This document shows positions 35,678-45,381 of a stretch of DNA of 64,000 nucleotides, piece by piece (position 1 is the first letter of the stretch; each line of letters begins with the position of its first letter). The position numbers and the translations under genes were made by a program. Origin of the DNA: Anaerobacillus alkalidiazotrophicus (lineage in GTDB: Bacteria > Bacillota > Bacilli > Bacillales_H > Anaerobacillaceae); NCBI RefSeq assembly GCF_001866055.1, contig NZ_MLQS01000017.1, forward strand, positions 249,500 to 313,499. Direction: 5' to 3'. Under the pieces are notes generated by a model. It ran no database searches, was not told where the DNA came from, and saw nothing but the letters and a program-made list of their open reading frames with translations.

Positions 35678-37285
35678 ATGGGAACATTATGGCATGGTGG
35701 TACCATTTACACATTACAAAATCCTACACATACTGTGGAAGCTTTGTTTGTAGAGAATGGGATTATTTCTGATTTAGGGAATGTTAGTGAATTAAGAGAG
35801 CAGTATCAAAAAAATATTACGTCGGAAATAAATTTAGAAGGTAGTTTTTTGTATCCTGGATTTGTAGATAGTCACTTACATATGATTGGACACGGTGAAA
35901 AATTAATTCGTTTAGACCTTTCAAATATGACCTCGATTGAAGAAATATTATCACATATAGAGAGAAGAGTAAAAACAATTGAAAAGGGTGAATGGATTAT
36001 TGCGGAAGGATGGAATGAAAATAATTTTGAAAAACAAGAAATCATTCATCGTGGGCAACTAGACAATATTTCAACAGAACATCCGATAATGTTAACTCGT
36101 GTATGTCGTCACGCAATTGTTGTGAATAGTTGTGCTTTAAAATTAGCAGGAATTGATGAAAGTACAGAAAATCCTGAAGGTGGGGTAATTGTAAAAGATG
36201 ATAAAGGTATACCGACTGGTTATTTATTAGACCAAGCTCAAGAACTTGTTAAATCGATCATGCCACTAGTATCAGATTCTTACCTCACAAAAGCCTTATC
36301 TCATTCAATAGATGATCTTCTCAAAAAGGGATATGTTGGAGGGCATACAGAAGATTTAAATTATTACAATGGTTTTGAACATACGTTTCAAACTTTTTTA
36401 AATATTATCGATGGAGTAAAAATGAAGTTTCGTACAAATATGCTCGTACATCATGAAGTTGTCGACGATATGCATATGTTAGGATATCACTTTGGAGATG
36501 TTTCGCCTTTTATTCAATTAGGTGCGATGAAAATTTTTGCAGATGGATCTATCGGTGGTAGAACGGCACTATTAAAAGAACCATATTCAGATGAGCCGCT
36601 TGAAAAAGGAGTTGCTATTCAATCGTTAGAGGATCTGAAGGAATTAGTTCAAAAAGCAAGGATTTATGAGATGCCTGTTGCTATTCATGCAATTGGAGAT
36701 TTAGCCTTAGAATATGCTCTTGATGCTATTACTACTTATTCATGTAAAGAGGGTTTACGTGATAGGATTATTCATGCTCAAGTTGTAAATGAGCAATTAA
36801 TTCAAAAGTTAAAAAAACTGCCGGTAGTGTTAGATATTCAACCTCGGTTTGTTGCTTCAGATTTTCCGTGGGTAATCGAGCGCTTAGGAGAGAAAAGGAT
36901 AAAATATGCATATGCTTGGAAGACGTTTTTAAAAGAAAAAATTATGTGTGCAGGTGGCTCTGATGCCCCGATTGAACCAATTGATCCTCTTTTAGGAATT
37001 CATGCAGCAGTGACGAGAAGAAGTCCAAATGAATATCATCATATTTGTTACCATCCGGAAGAAAAGTTAACCCCCTTTGAAGCTATACAACTTTTTACTG
37101 TTGGTAGCGCTTATGCGATTGGCGAAGAAGGTTTTCGAGGCAAGATAAAAAAAGGTTATTTAGCTGATTTTACAGTTTTCGATAAGGATCTATTAAACAT
37201 TAGTGGCCCAGATGAGATAATAGATGCAAAAGTTTTGATGACGGTTATTGATAATACAGTGATGTATAAAAGAAATGAATTTTAA
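35678..37285 (+). CDS. ytcJ: Amidohydrolase family protein YtcJ
   Basis: A metal-dependent amidohydrolase of unknown substrate (amidohydrolase_3 group, related to exoenzyme-regulatory AepA and NfdA). 535 residues: N-terminal beta-sandwich, metal motif GFVDSHLHM (HxH), later ligands in FADGSIGGRT, IHAIGDLALEYALDA and GGSDAPIEPIDPL, and a C-terminal return to the beta domain (GYLADFTVFDKD). GAGAAAGGAAG precedes the ATG. It converges on nadK2 across a shared terminator. Confidence 0.88.
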   Translation: MGTLWHGGTIYTLQNPTHTVEALFVENGIISDLGNVSELREQYQKNITSEINLEGSFLYPGFVDSHLHMIGHGEKLIRLDLSNMTSIEEILSHIERRVKTIEKGEWIIAEGWNENNFEKQEIIHRGQLDNISTEHPIMLTRVCRHAIVVNSCALKLAGIDESTENPEGGVIVKDDKGIPTGYLLDQAQELVKSIMPLVSDSYLTKALSHSIDDLLKKGYVGGHTEDLNYYNGFEHTFQTFLNIIDGVKMKFRTNMLVHHEVVDDMHMLGYHFGDVSPFIQLGAMKIFADGSIGGRTALLKEPYSDEPLEKGVAIQSLEDLKELVQKARIYEMPVAIHAIGDLALEYALDAITTYSCKEGLRDRIIHAQVVNEQLIQKLKKLPVVLDIQPRFVASDFPWVIERLGEKRIKYAYAWKTFLKEKIMCAGGSDAPIEPIDPLLGIHAAVTRRSPNEYHHICYHPEEKLTPFEAIQLFTVGSAYAIGEEGFRGKIKKGYLADFTVFDKDLLNISGPDEIIDAKVLMTVIDNTVMYKRNEF

Positions 37286-37325
37286 GAATAACTTCTATCA
37301 GATGTGGTTTTACTACATAAAACAG

Positions 37326-37353
37326 AAGAGGCCAATTCGTTGGCCTCTTACGT
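37326..37353. terminator. Bidirectional terminator, ytcJ and nadK2
   Basis: AAGAGGCCAA (37326-37335) pairs with TTGGCCTCTT (37340-37349) around a TTCG loop, in a convergent gap. Confidence 0.85.
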
Positions 37354-38162
37354 TAATTTTTGTTTAAAAAGGTCTTCTGTACTCTTTGAAAAAAAGAATT
37401 GTCTTTTAGTTTCAACATTTTTATTTTTATATCAGCAAGTTTTATTTTAACATCGTGGCAATGGCGAATGCTTAATGCTTCGTTATCTGCACCAATAATT
37501 GGATAGTCGTTTCCGTCTTGAACGACGCTCAGTTTCATGGAGCTATTACCACTTAATATTAAAGGGGATCCTAAAGTACGAAATTCATTATTATTCAAAG
37601 ATGAAATTTCTGTTAATTGAATTGCTTTTAAACGAGGGTCCACTACAGCACCCCCCACTGATTTATTATAAGCAGTACTCCCTGTAGGAGTGGAAACGAT
37701 TAATCCGTCACCACGGAAACGTTCAAAAAATATGTCATCAATGAAAACATCAACGACAAATGTCCGGATAACATTTGAACGGATTGAACATTCATTAAAA
37801 CAGTAAAATGGTTTTTCGTCATTAATTGTTACTTCAATAGCTGGGTATTGGCGGATTTCGACATTTTCATTTTTTAGAGCTTCATCGATGGAAGTGAGGT
37901 CATTCAGTGAAAAGTCAGTATAAAAGCCTAAATGATCACCATTGTTCACACCTAAATACAAGGCTTCTTGTTGAAATTCTGTTTTTCGTAGTGCTTGAAG
38001 AAAAGCGCCGTCACCGCCAATACTAACGATGATATGGGCTTCCTTGTAATTAGAAACGAGCCGATAGTTGTATTGTACTAATAGTTCTTTAAATGGCTTA
38101 ATTTTTTCTTCAATTTCATTAGTGGGCTTATAAAATAGAAAAACGTTTCTTTTAGTAAGCAT
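37353..38162 (-). CDS. nadK2: NAD kinase 2
   Basis: It phosphorylates NAD to NADP with ATP. 269 residues with GGDG (49-52) in IVSIGGDGAFLQA and the substrate motif STPTGSTAYNKSVGGAVV. Bacillaceae have two NAD kinases; this copy corresponds by position to ytdI of B. subtilis. AAAGGAGG precedes the ATG. It is divergent from sppA with 119 bp between start codons. Confidence 0.92.
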   Translation of the reverse strand: MLTKRNVFLFYKPTNEIEEKIKPFKELLVQYNYRLVSNYKEAHIIVSIGGDGAFLQALRKTEFQQEALYLGVNNGDHLGFYTDFSLNDLTSIDEALKNENVEIRQYPAIEVTINDEKPFYCFNECSIRSNVIRTFVVDVFIDDIFFERFRGDGLIVSTPTGSTAYNKSVGGAVVDPRLKAIQLTEISSLNNNEFRTLGSPLILSGNSSMKLSVVQDGNDYPIIGADNEALSIRHCHDVKIKLADIKIKMLKLKDNSFFQRVQKTFLNKN

Positions 38163-38281
38163 TTTCGTTCCTCCTTTAGCTAGGTATTTTAGACGAAATG
38201 TTATACTATCCTATTATTTCTAATGTTTAATAGGAAAATCCTCCATAAAATACTATAATTTCATAAAAGGAGATGGTTTTT

Positions 38282-39298
38282 TTGAGTAGTAAACGTTGGT
38301 TTGCTTTAGGGTTAGCTTTTTTACTTTTCTTACTTTCCATTGCTATTAGTTCGGTCACAACTAGGACGACGGGGCAATGGGCTGGGTGGTTAGCTAGTGG
38401 TGATGATGAAGTTTGGCATGAAAAGGTAATCGAAAAAGGTAATGGGCAAGGGAAAATTGTTGTTTTGTACGTGAATGGTGTTATTCAAGAAGGTTATGAT
38501 GCGCCATCTATTTTTGAAACTGTGACATATAACCACCGAAACTTTCTTTCGATGTTGAGACATGCTAGTCAAGACCACCTTGTAGATGGGATTATTATTC
38601 GAATTAATTCCCCAGGGGGTGGAGTAGTAGAAAGTGCAGAAATTCATGATTTAATATTAGAAATTCAAGAAGAATATCGTAAACCTGTCTACATTTCTAT
38701 GGCGAGCTTAGCGGCATCAGGTGGGTATTATATTGCAGCCCCTGCTGATAAAATATTTGCAAATGAAGCAACTATTACAGGTTCATTAGGAGTTATTATG
38801 CAGGCGATTAATGTAAGTGAGCTTGCCGATAATTTGGGCATCCGTACAGAAACAATCAAGAGTGGTCCATATAAAGACATTATGTCATCTATGCGTGAGA
38901 TGACTGAAGCTGAAAGAGAAATTTTACAATCAATCATTGATGATTCTTATGAAAAATTTGTAGATGTCATTGCTAATGGAAGACAAATAGCAACCAAAGA
39001 AGTAAGAAAGCTTGCTGATGGGAGGATTTATTCTGGAAAACAAGCGCTAGATTTGGGGTTAGTAGATGGGATAGGAAATATAGATGTAGTAATCGATGTT
39101 ATGCGTCAAGATATTGGTAGAGGTGACATTGATGTTGTAAAGTATGAAGCTCCGTTTAGCTTTCCGGGCTTTTTAACTATGACGATGCAGAATATGGTTT
39201 CCAAAAATCAAGACCCACTAGGATTAAAGCAACTTATAAGGTATTCTAATTCACCTAGTTTAATGTATTTATATGACGCAGATTATAAAATGGAGTGA
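38282..39298 (+). CDS. sppA: Signal peptide peptidase SppA
   Basis: A membrane serine protease that degrades cleaved signal peptides. 338 residues: N-terminal anchor (WFALGLAFLLFLLSIAIS) and S49 domain with Ser146 in LAASGGYYIA and Lys198 in KSGPYKDIM. These are 52 residues apart, as are Ser147 and Lys199 of the B. subtilis enzyme. The start is TTG 38282: AAAAGGAG (38265-38272) abuts ATG 38273, which therefore cannot be used. It is followed closely by yteJ. Confidence 0.92.
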   Translation: MSSKRWFALGLAFLLFLLSIAISSVTTRTTGQWAGWLASGDDEVWHEKVIEKGNGQGKIVVLYVNGVIQEGYDAPSIFETVTYNHRNFLSMLRHASQDHLVDGIIIRINSPGGGVVESAEIHDLILEIQEEYRKPVYISMASLAASGGYYIAAPADKIFANEATITGSLGVIMQAINVSELADNLGIRTETIKSGPYKDIMSSMREMTEAEREILQSIIDDSYEKFVDVIANGRQIATKEVRKLADGRIYSGKQALDLGLVDGIGNIDVVIDVMRQDIGRGDIDVVKYEAPFSFPGFLTMTMQNMVSKNQDPLGLKQLIRYSNSPSLMYLYDADYKME

Positions 39299-39304
39299 GA
39301 TAGA

Positions 39305-39781
39305 ATGGATGAACAACACCTGGAGCAAAAAGTAACCATTGAAAAAGAAGAAAAGAACTATAGGTATGCTGGTTTTTGGATGAGATTTTGGGCTTACTTG
39401 CTAGATTTAGTCGTTGTTGCAAGTATAAATGGCATTGTTGTAACTTCGGTATTATCTATGTTGGGGTTATCAAACGTTAGAATTGCATTTTTTTCAATAG
39501 AAGCAGTATTAATCGCTTTTGTAACTGCCTTATATTTTTTATTACTAACAAAAAAGTGGGGACAAACAATTGGGAAAAAGGTTTTTGGGATAAAGGTTGT
39601 TCATGTTAATAACAAGCCGTTAACGTGGTCGTCTGTCATTTTTCGTGAAGTAGTAGGTAGATATATTTTACAAGTTTTCATTTTGACATATTTTCTATAT
39701 CTCATTGTTGCATTTCAAAAGAAAAAACAAGGTTTACATGATATGGTTGGTGATACGTACGTAATTCATGAGGAAATATAG
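39305..39781 (+). CDS. yteJ: RDD family membrane protein YteJ
   Basis: 158 residues with three predicted helices. The RDD signature is in YAGFWMRFWAYLLDLVVVAS (Arg near 27 and Asp near 34), followed by TKKWGQTIGKKVFGIKVV. The role is unknown. It lies six bases after sppA, so the two are co-transcribed. In B. subtilis YteJ has been linked to SppA activity; here only the operon position supports that. Confidence 0.88.
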   Translation: MDEQHLEQKVTIEKEEKNYRYAGFWMRFWAYLLDLVVVASINGIVVTSVLSMLGLSNVRIAFFSIEAVLIAFVTALYFLLLTKKWGQTIGKKVFGIKVVHVNNKPLTWSSVIFREVVGRYILQVFILTYFLYLIVAFQKKKQGLHDMVGDTYVIHEEI

Positions 39782-39873
39782 TTAACTAAGTTAATTTGAT
39801 TTTTAGTTCAATCTTTTTCATTGTTTATTTTTATATAGAGAAGGCGATAATGATTGAGAAGGAGGAATTTGCC

Positions 39874-40542
39874 ATGCATTGGATTTGGTGGGTAGTGATA
39901 TCGATTACGACTTCTCTCGTATTGCTTCCTTTTGCAAAAATAAAAGTAAATATTAATTACTCTCATAATCAAGATAATGATGAGCTTGCTATAAAAATAT
40001 CCACCTTCTTTGGCTTAGCTTCCTATAAAATAAGCGTTCCTGTCTTGAAAATTGATGAAGATTCCGCTTCTATTATTGTTAAAGAAGAACAACATTCAGC
40101 AGTAGGTGATAATGAGAAGACAGAAAAAATCACCCCAGAGATAATACTACGTGACCTTCGTAAGATAAAAGGTTTTTTAAGACATGTCGTAGGGTTTCAT
40201 AAAATAGTTAAAAGGTTTTTAAATCGTATATCAATTAATCACTTCTCTTGGAGTAGTCATTTAGGTATTGGTGATGCAGCTTCTACAGGTACTTTAGTTG
40301 GTACGGCATGGGCAATAAAAGGAAGTACACTTGGTATCATTTCTCATTATATGAAGTTAAAAGTTGAGCCACTTATTGAAGTAAACCCGACCTTTCAAAA
40401 ACTGACTTCACATACTCAAATTTCATGTATGATTTCATTTCGACTAGGGTATGCTATAATCGCAGCTTTGCAAACCGTAAAGCATTGGAAAAAACGTCCA
40501 AAGTTTACGTCGGGAAATTTGTATGAGCAAAAAGGTACTTAA
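39874..40542 (+). CDS. ytfI: DUF2953 protein YtfI
   Basis: 222 residues with one N-terminal membrane helix (WIWWVVISITTSLVLLPF) and a DUF2953 domain including WSSHLGIGDAASTGTLVGTA. The function is unknown; by conservation next to ytfJ it is likely sporulation related. AAGGAGG followed by AATTTGCC supports ATG 39874, so the longer frame from 39796 is rejected. It ends 20 bases before ytfJ. Confidence 0.85.
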   Translation: MHWIWWVVISITTSLVLLPFAKIKVNINYSHNQDNDELAIKISTFFGLASYKISVPVLKIDEDSASIIVKEEQHSAVGDNEKTEKITPEIILRDLRKIKGFLRHVVGFHKIVKRFLNRISINHFSWSSHLGIGDAASTGTLVGTAWAIKGSTLGIISHYMKLKVEPLIEVNPTFQKLTSHTQISCMISFRLGYAIIAALQTVKHWKKRPKFTSGNLYEQKGT

Positions 40543-40562
40543 AGCGAGGAGGTTATACTTAA

Positions 40563-41006
40563 ATGTCAGAACATCCAATTCAAGGCCTAATGAAAACGGC
40601 TATGGAAAATTTAAAGGAAATGGTAGATGTTAATACAATTGTTGGAGATCCGGTGGAAACTCCTGACGGAAGTGTTATCATGCCAGTTTCAAAAGTAGGT
40701 TTTGGTTTTGCGGCTGGGGGAAGTCAATTTGTCATTGATAAACCTGGAACTAGTGATAAAGAGCACCCATTTGGTGGTGGTAGCGGTGGTGGTGTTTCAA
40801 TTACACCAATTGCATTTTTGATTGTAAATGCATCTGGAGTTAAAATGGTTCATTTGGATGAAAATACACACCTTTATGAAAAGTTAATGGATTTTGCACC
40901 TCAAGTAGTGGATAAAATTCAACAAATGTTAGGTAATAATAAAAATCACAATGAAAACCAGAGTACAGCAAATCCAATTACAAACAATGATAAGTTTGAA
41001 TTATAA
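40563..41006 (+). CDS. ytfJ: Spore protein YtfJ, GerW family
   Basis: 147 residues of the GerW/YtfJ family, needed in some bacilli for germination with particular germinants. The conserved core is GDPVETPDGSVIMPVSKVGF and the Gly-rich FGGGSGGGVSITPIAFLIV. No signal peptide is visible. GCGAGGAGG precedes the ATG, directly after ytfI. Confidence 0.93.
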   Translation: MSEHPIQGLMKTAMENLKEMVDVNTIVGDPVETPDGSVIMPVSKVGFGFAAGGSQFVIDKPGTSDKEHPFGGGSGGGVSITPIAFLIVNASGVKMVHLDENTHLYEKLMDFAPQVVDKIQQMLGNNKNHNENQSTANPITNNDKFEL

Positions 41007-41062
41007 TTAAAAACTGAGCTTGAGGTGATTTTCTCAAGCGCAGTTTTTTTATATAATCAGAA

Positions 41063-41118
41063 TTTATCCCACTCTTAAGGGGCAAGTAAGACCCCCACTG
41101 ATTGAAGTTCAGCTTTAT
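41063..41118 (+). repeat. 216-bp element, 56-bp deletion derivative
   Basis: The left end TTTATCCCACTCTTAAGGGG reads through AAGACCCCCAC straight into CTGATTGAAGTTCAGCTTTA. The junction is a CCCCCAC shared by hairpin 1 and hairpin 3, so about 160 bp were lost between these direct repeats. It lies just after ytfJ. Confidence 0.8.
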
Positions 41119-41127
41119 AAATTCTAA

Positions 41128-41480
41128 CTTGGAAACTGTCTAGCGCAAGCAGCCTAGTAGCTCGGTTACTTCAGTCAAGCAACTGACTTCAATTACCTCT
41201 TGAAATCCTTCGTTGATTAGCTTCATGCAGCTTTGCTCCTGCGGTTACTCGTCGCACGGAAAACAATTGCTCCTGCGGTTACTCATCGCACAAAACACTG
41301 CTTCGAGGAAGCTTACTATGAAGCAGTACTTGAAGACGAGCACGTAAGAAGCAAAGAGCGGCTTCTGTCAAAGGACGCCCCAGTGAAGCTACTACTTGGA
41401 ATACTTCGAAGTGGCTTTGCGACGAGCAAACGGAGTGGCACAGGAGCAGCTGCTCGTGACCAAGGCGCTTGCGCTTTTCT
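41128..41480 (+). repeat. G+C-rich interspersed repeat, long copy
   Basis: It opens CTTGGAAACTGTCTAGCGCA and closes CAAGGCGCTTGCGCTTTTCT; these ends are complementary. It carries internal short repeats (CTCCTGCGGTTACTCGTCGCA, twice with small changes). The frames across it on both strands have no Shine-Dalgarno site and are not genes. Confidence 0.75.
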
Positions 41481-41593
41481 AGCTAGGTAAAATTTTGAAG
41501 CTAGAAAGTTGTAAGAAGCATATTTCTTGAAATTTCGCAAAAATACAACTATATTAACAGTGTAAAGATTGTTATTATGAGGAGGCAGTTCAT

Positions 41594-42094
41594 ATGGCTA
41601 ACGTAACATTTAAAGGAAATCCTATAACCTTAATAGGTAATGAAGTGAAAGTAGGGGACAAAGCTCCACAATTTTCGGTGTTAGAGAATGATTTAACTCC
41701 ATTCACATTAGAAAATATTAAAGATAAGGTTACAGTTATTAGTGTTGTTCCATCCCTTGATACAGGGGTGTGCGATGCTCAAACTAGGCGCTTTAATGAA
41801 GAGGCAGCTAAACTAAACGGTGTAGACATCTTAACAATAAGCGTCGATTTACCGTTTGCTCAAAAGCGTTGGTGTGGGGCAGTAGGTATTGAAAAAGTTA
41901 AAACATTATCTGATCATCGTGACCTATCGTTTGGAACAGCTTATGGTGTTGCAATTGAAGAATTAAGGCTTTTAACGAGAGCGGTATTTGTCATTAATAG
42001 TAAAGGGGAAGTTGCATACGTAGAATACGTTTCTGAAGCTACTGATCACCCTAACTACGAAGCGGCGATTGAGGCAGCTAAAGCATTAATTTAG
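41594..42094 (+). CDS. tpx: Thiol peroxidase Tpx
   Basis: An atypical 2-Cys peroxiredoxin reducing hydroperoxides with thioredoxin. 166 residues: peroxidatic Cys60 in [11 protein letters not shown] and resolving Cys94 in [20 protein letters not shown] precedes the ATG. B. subtilis tpx is at the same place (ytgI). It is followed at distance by a terminator at 42221-42247. Confidence 0.95.
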   Translation: MANVTFKGNPITLIGNEVKVGDKAPQFSVLENDLTPFTLENIKDKVTVISVVPSLDTGVCDAQTRRFNEEAAKLNGVDILTISVDLPFAQKRWCGAVGIEKVKTLSDHRDLSFGTAYGVAIEELRLLTRAVFVINSKGEVAYVEYVSEATDHPNYEAAIEAAKALI

Positions 42095-42220
42095 ATTCCA
42101 TTAAAAACCGGAAGGCGCAACAAACAATATTAAGAAGTTAAGGTAACGTCGAGACCATCTAACTCACAAAACAATTACAGCTTTAAAAGACAATGGTAGT
42201 AGGATTATTATAATATCAAT

Positions 42221-42250
42221 AAAAAACGCACATATTGTGCGTTTTTTACT
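42221..42250 (+). terminator. Terminator between tpx and ytxK
   Basis: AAAAAACGCAC (42221-42231) pairs with GTGCGTTTTTT (42237-42247). The rest of the 366-bp gap shows nothing recognised. Confidence 0.85.
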
Positions 42251-42460
42251 TTGGTTATTTAACATAAGACGTATGTAAAATTAGTTAGGATGCTTTTTTC
42301 ATGTTTTTTTAACAAACTCGAGAAAGAATTGCTAGGTGAGGCACTGTTTTTTTCGGTAAAAGCCTTTCAAGTACAGTTAAATGAGTAAAAGATGTATAAT
42401 CTTCTTCTCAGGATGGAATAAAAGATGTAGAATAAACACTTGAGAAAGGAGAGGTTTTAT

Positions 42461-43447
42461 ATGGGTCAAGAGATTAGTTTTGAAACGTTTTTTAACAGTA
42501 TAGATGAAAGTGTAGAAGTAATTCAAAATGACCAGAAACTTACATATTTAGAAGCACTTATCATTACGGGGGAATTTCTTTTTCAAGGTGAAATTGAACA
42601 ACCATTAAGTGAATTAGCTTATAAAAAGGTGAAAACTACCTTGGCAAATGTTAAGGTTGATCAATTTTCGAATGAGCAAATTCGCAAGACTTTTCAATTA
42701 GCAATCTTAAAAGGAATGAAGGAAGGTACACAACCGCAACATTTAATGACTCCAGATGCAGTTAGTATGTTTGTGAGTTTCTTAGTAAATAAACTAACAG
42801 AGAAAAAAGAATATGTTCGTCTATTAGATCCATCTGTAGGTTCAGGTAATCTACTTACAACAGTATTAAATAATTCAAATAAAAAAATAGATAGCTTTGG
42901 GATCGAACCGGACGAGACACTACTACAACTAGCCTATGTAAGTGCCAATTTACAACAGCATAATGTAGAATTCTTCCATCAAGACAGCTTAACTGAAATT
43001 TTTATTGATCCTGTAGATGTAGTTGTTGCTGATTTACCAGTAGGCCATTACCCTAATGAAGAAGTAGCAAAACGATATAAACTAAAAGCAGAGAATGGTA
43101 TGTCTTACACTCACCACCTGATAATTGAACAAATGCTAAATTATACGAAGCAAGGTGGATTTCTACTATTTTTAATTCCTAACACAATGTTTGAAACCGA
43201 ACAAGCAAAACAGTTACATAGTTTTATTAAAGAACATGCTCATATATATTCTTTATTACAATTGCCGAAATCAATGTTTAAACATGATAACCACGGAAAA
43301 AGTATTTTTATAATTAGGAAAAAAGGAGAAGGGGTTAAAGCCCCGAATCAGGCGCTTTTAGCAGAACTACCTTCTTTTTCAAATAAACAAGCCTTAACAG
43401 AGATGATAAATAGTATAAACAATTGGCTTGAAGCATATTTAAATTAG
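42461..43447 (+). CDS. ytxK: Class I SAM methyltransferase-like protein YtxK
   Basis: 328 residues resembling the methyltransferase domain of type I restriction M subunits. It shows the SAM motif LLDPSVGSGNLLTTVL and a degenerate catalytic motif ADLPVGHYP in place of NPPY/F. The substrate is unknown, and no restriction or specificity subunit is nearby, so it is not a restriction system. AAAGGAGAGG precedes ATG 42461. The ytxK-ackA order is conserved. Confidence 0.9.
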   Translation: MGQEISFETFFNSIDESVEVIQNDQKLTYLEALIITGEFLFQGEIEQPLSELAYKKVKTTLANVKVDQFSNEQIRKTFQLAILKGMKEGTQPQHLMTPDAVSMFVSFLVNKLTEKKEYVRLLDPSVGSGNLLTTVLNNSNKKIDSFGIEPDETLLQLAYVSANLQQHNVEFFHQDSLTEIFIDPVDVVVADLPVGHYPNEEVAKRYKLKAENGMSYTHHLIIEQMLNYTKQGGFLLFLIPNTMFETEQAKQLHSFIKEHAHIYSLLQLPKSMFKHDNHGKSIFIIRKKGEGVKAPNQALLAELPSFSNKQALTEMINSINNWLEAYLN

Positions 43448-43478
43448 GATGTTTAAATAGAGAAATATGAGTGAGTAT

Positions 43479-43507
43479 AACCTTGGCTAGAATGTCAGGG
43501 TTTTTCC
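43479..43507 (+). terminator. Terminator after ytxK
   Basis: AACCTTGGC (43479-43487) pairs with GTCAGGGTT (43494-43502) with two G-U pairs, then TTTCC. The next 340 bases up to ackA are A+T-rich. I looked for a cre site there and saw none convincing. Confidence 0.6.
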
Positions 43508-43847
43508 TTCGATATTTTATCTAATAAAAATATTGCTGATTGGAAAGCTAAAAAAGAATAATGGGTAGTAAATTTAGTTTTTTACTATAGTAATGTTGGT
43601 AATACAGGTTGTCGATTTGTTGTGTTACAGAAGTTTGTTTGGTTAGTTTCTTTCTTGTTATATCAATTGTTATCAGTAATTTAATATAAACTGTACTAAC
43701 AAAATATGATTTTTTTTAGGAAATTGTTCTAAAGGTATTGAAATCTACGATTAACAGTGATTAAATGAGAAGGTATGAACATTTCAGTAATAATTAAATG
43801 TAGTTAAGGGATTAAAACAATTTATATTCTTGAAGGAGATGTAGTAA

Positions 43848-45035
43848 ATGTCAAAAATCATGGCGATCAATGCGGGAAGCTCGTCATTAAAGTTTCAACT
43901 ACTTGAAATGCCGGAAGAAACAGTAGTGACAAAAGGGATTGTAGAAAGAATAGGGTTAGAAGATTCAATTTTTCAAATTGAAGTTTCAGGGGAAAAGAAA
44001 AAAGAAACACTTAATATTTCAGACCATTCTCAAGCTGTAAAGATTTTATTAGATAAATTAACAAGCTTAGGGATTATTGAATCTCTAGATGAAATAGAAG
44101 GTATCGGACACCGGGTTGTTCATGGTGGAGAGAAATTTAATGATTCCGTATTAATTACAGATGAAGTTCTAAGCGGTATCGAAGATGTTTCGGATTTGGC
44201 ACCGCTTCATAACCCAGCGAATATCGTTGGTGTGAAAGCATTTAAGGAAGTTCTTCCAAATGTTCCTGCGGTTGCAGTTTTTGATACAGCCTTCCATCAA
44301 ACAATGCCTGAACAATCATATTTATACAGCCTTCCTTACGAGTACTATGAAAAGTACGGCATCCGTAAATATGGTTTCCATGGTACATCACATAAATATG
44401 TATCTGAAAGAGCAGCTGAGCTATTAGGAAGACCACTTGAACAATTACGTTTAATTTCTTGTCACCTAGGTAATGGAGCAAGTATTGCTGCTATTGAAGG
44501 TGGAAAATCAATTGATACATCAATGGGCTTTACTCCGTTAGCAGGTGTAACGATGGGTACGCGCTCTGGAGACATTGATCCGGCATTAATTCCATATATT
44601 ATGGATAAAACTGGACAAACTGCTGCAGAAGTAATTGATGTTTTAAATAAGAAGAGTGGTATGTTAGCTTTATCAGGTTTCTCAAGTGACCTTCGTGATA
44701 TTGAACAACAAGCACAAGAAGGGAACGAACGTTCTGAACTAGCTTTAGAGGTATTTACTTCTCGTATTCACAAATATATCGGATCTTATGCTGCACGGAT
44801 GCATGGTGTTGACGCAGTTATCTTTACAGCTGGTATTGGTGAGAATAGTGACGAAATCCGTGCCCGTGTATTAAAAGGTCTAGAATTTATGGGAGTTTAT
44901 TGGGATCCATCGTTAAATAAAGTGCGTGGAAAAGAAGCATTCTTAAACTACCCACATTCTCCAGTAAAAGTAATAATCATTCCAACGAACGAAGAAGTAA
45001 TGATTGCTAGAGATACTGTTCGTCTAACTAAATAA
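43848..45035 (+). CDS. ackA: Acetate kinase
   Basis: It interconverts acetyl phosphate plus ADP with acetate plus ATP in overflow metabolism. 395 residues: phosphate-binding [14 protein letters not shown] at the start, [39 protein letters not shown] and [20 protein letters not shown] precedes the ATG. B. subtilis ackA is activated by CcpA; the sequence here does not show the site clearly. Confidence 0.97.
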   Translation: MSKIMAINAGSSSLKFQLLEMPEETVVTKGIVERIGLEDSIFQIEVSGEKKKETLNISDHSQAVKILLDKLTSLGIIESLDEIEGIGHRVVHGGEKFNDSVLITDEVLSGIEDVSDLAPLHNPANIVGVKAFKEVLPNVPAVAVFDTAFHQTMPEQSYLYSLPYEYYEKYGIRKYGFHGTSHKYVSERAAELLGRPLEQLRLISCHLGNGASIAAIEGGKSIDTSMGFTPLAGVTMGTRSGDIDPALIPYIMDKTGQTAAEVIDVLNKKSGMLALSGFSSDLRDIEQQAQEGNERSELALEVFTSRIHKYIGSYAARMHGVDAVIFTAGIGENSDEIRARVLKGLEFMGVYWDPSLNKVRGKEAFLNYPHSPVKVIIIPTNEEVMIARDTVRLTK

Positions 45036-45048
45036 TATATTTAACTGT

Positions 45049-45092
45049 AAACAGTGGGAGTAAAGTAATTATAGATCTCCCACTGTTTATTA
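45049..45092 (+). terminator. Terminator after ackA
   Basis: AAACAGTGGGAG (45049-45060) pairs perfectly with CTCCCACTGTTT (45077-45088). Confidence 0.75.
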
Positions 45093-45135
45093 ATACATAG
45101 GAGTAATCTGCGGTGGTTACTAAAATAAGGTTTTG

Positions 45136-45231
45136 CTATATCGGATTTTTAGACTTTCATAGGGGCAGTTAACAAAAACTTATCGTTATCTAAGGTTTTA
45201 GTTGGCGTTCTTTCCCCTTACGAGTGGTAAA
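45136..45231 (-). repeat. Hairpin-1 part of the 216-bp family with another exchanged stem
   Basis: On the minus strand it reads TTTACCACTCGTAAGGGG, then a stem AACTAAAACCTTA with TAAGTTTTTGTT, then TTAACTGCCCCTA and, after an insertion, TCCGATATAG. The flanks match the family while the stem is different but still self-complementary. Confidence 0.5.
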
Positions 45232-45237
45232 TGAAGA

Positions 45238-45271
45238 AAGCATCTGCTCAAGTGGAGTAGGTGCTTTTTGT
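45238..45271 (+). terminator. Terminator-like hairpin upstream of the HD/OB gene
   Basis: AAGCATCTGCTC (45238-45249) pairs with GAGTAGGTGCTT (45255-45266) with two G-U pairs, followed by TTTTG. Confidence 0.65.
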
Positions 45272-45381
45272 ACTATAAAATTATTTAGGTTTAATATTAT
45301 ATTAATTAGTGGATGCTAAATTTCAGTTACAAGCTCTAATTTAGTGATGAAAGTGTTTACAAATAAAAGGTGGTGCAGGAA

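Noticed and set aside
41233..41540. Overlapping 74- and 85-codon frames on both strands
   Set aside because: They lie in the G+C-rich interspersed repeat, have no ribosome-binding site, and a similar frame is broken in the copy at 9939-10138.
42461..43447. Restriction-modification system around ytxK
   Set aside because: YtxK looks like an HsdM methyltransferase domain but has a degenerate catalytic motif. There is no specificity or restriction gene, and it is a conserved housekeeping neighbour of ackA.
43508..43847. CcpA cre site upstream of ackA
   Set aside because: I read the region for TGNAANCGNNNNCA-type palindromes and found none with an acceptable match.
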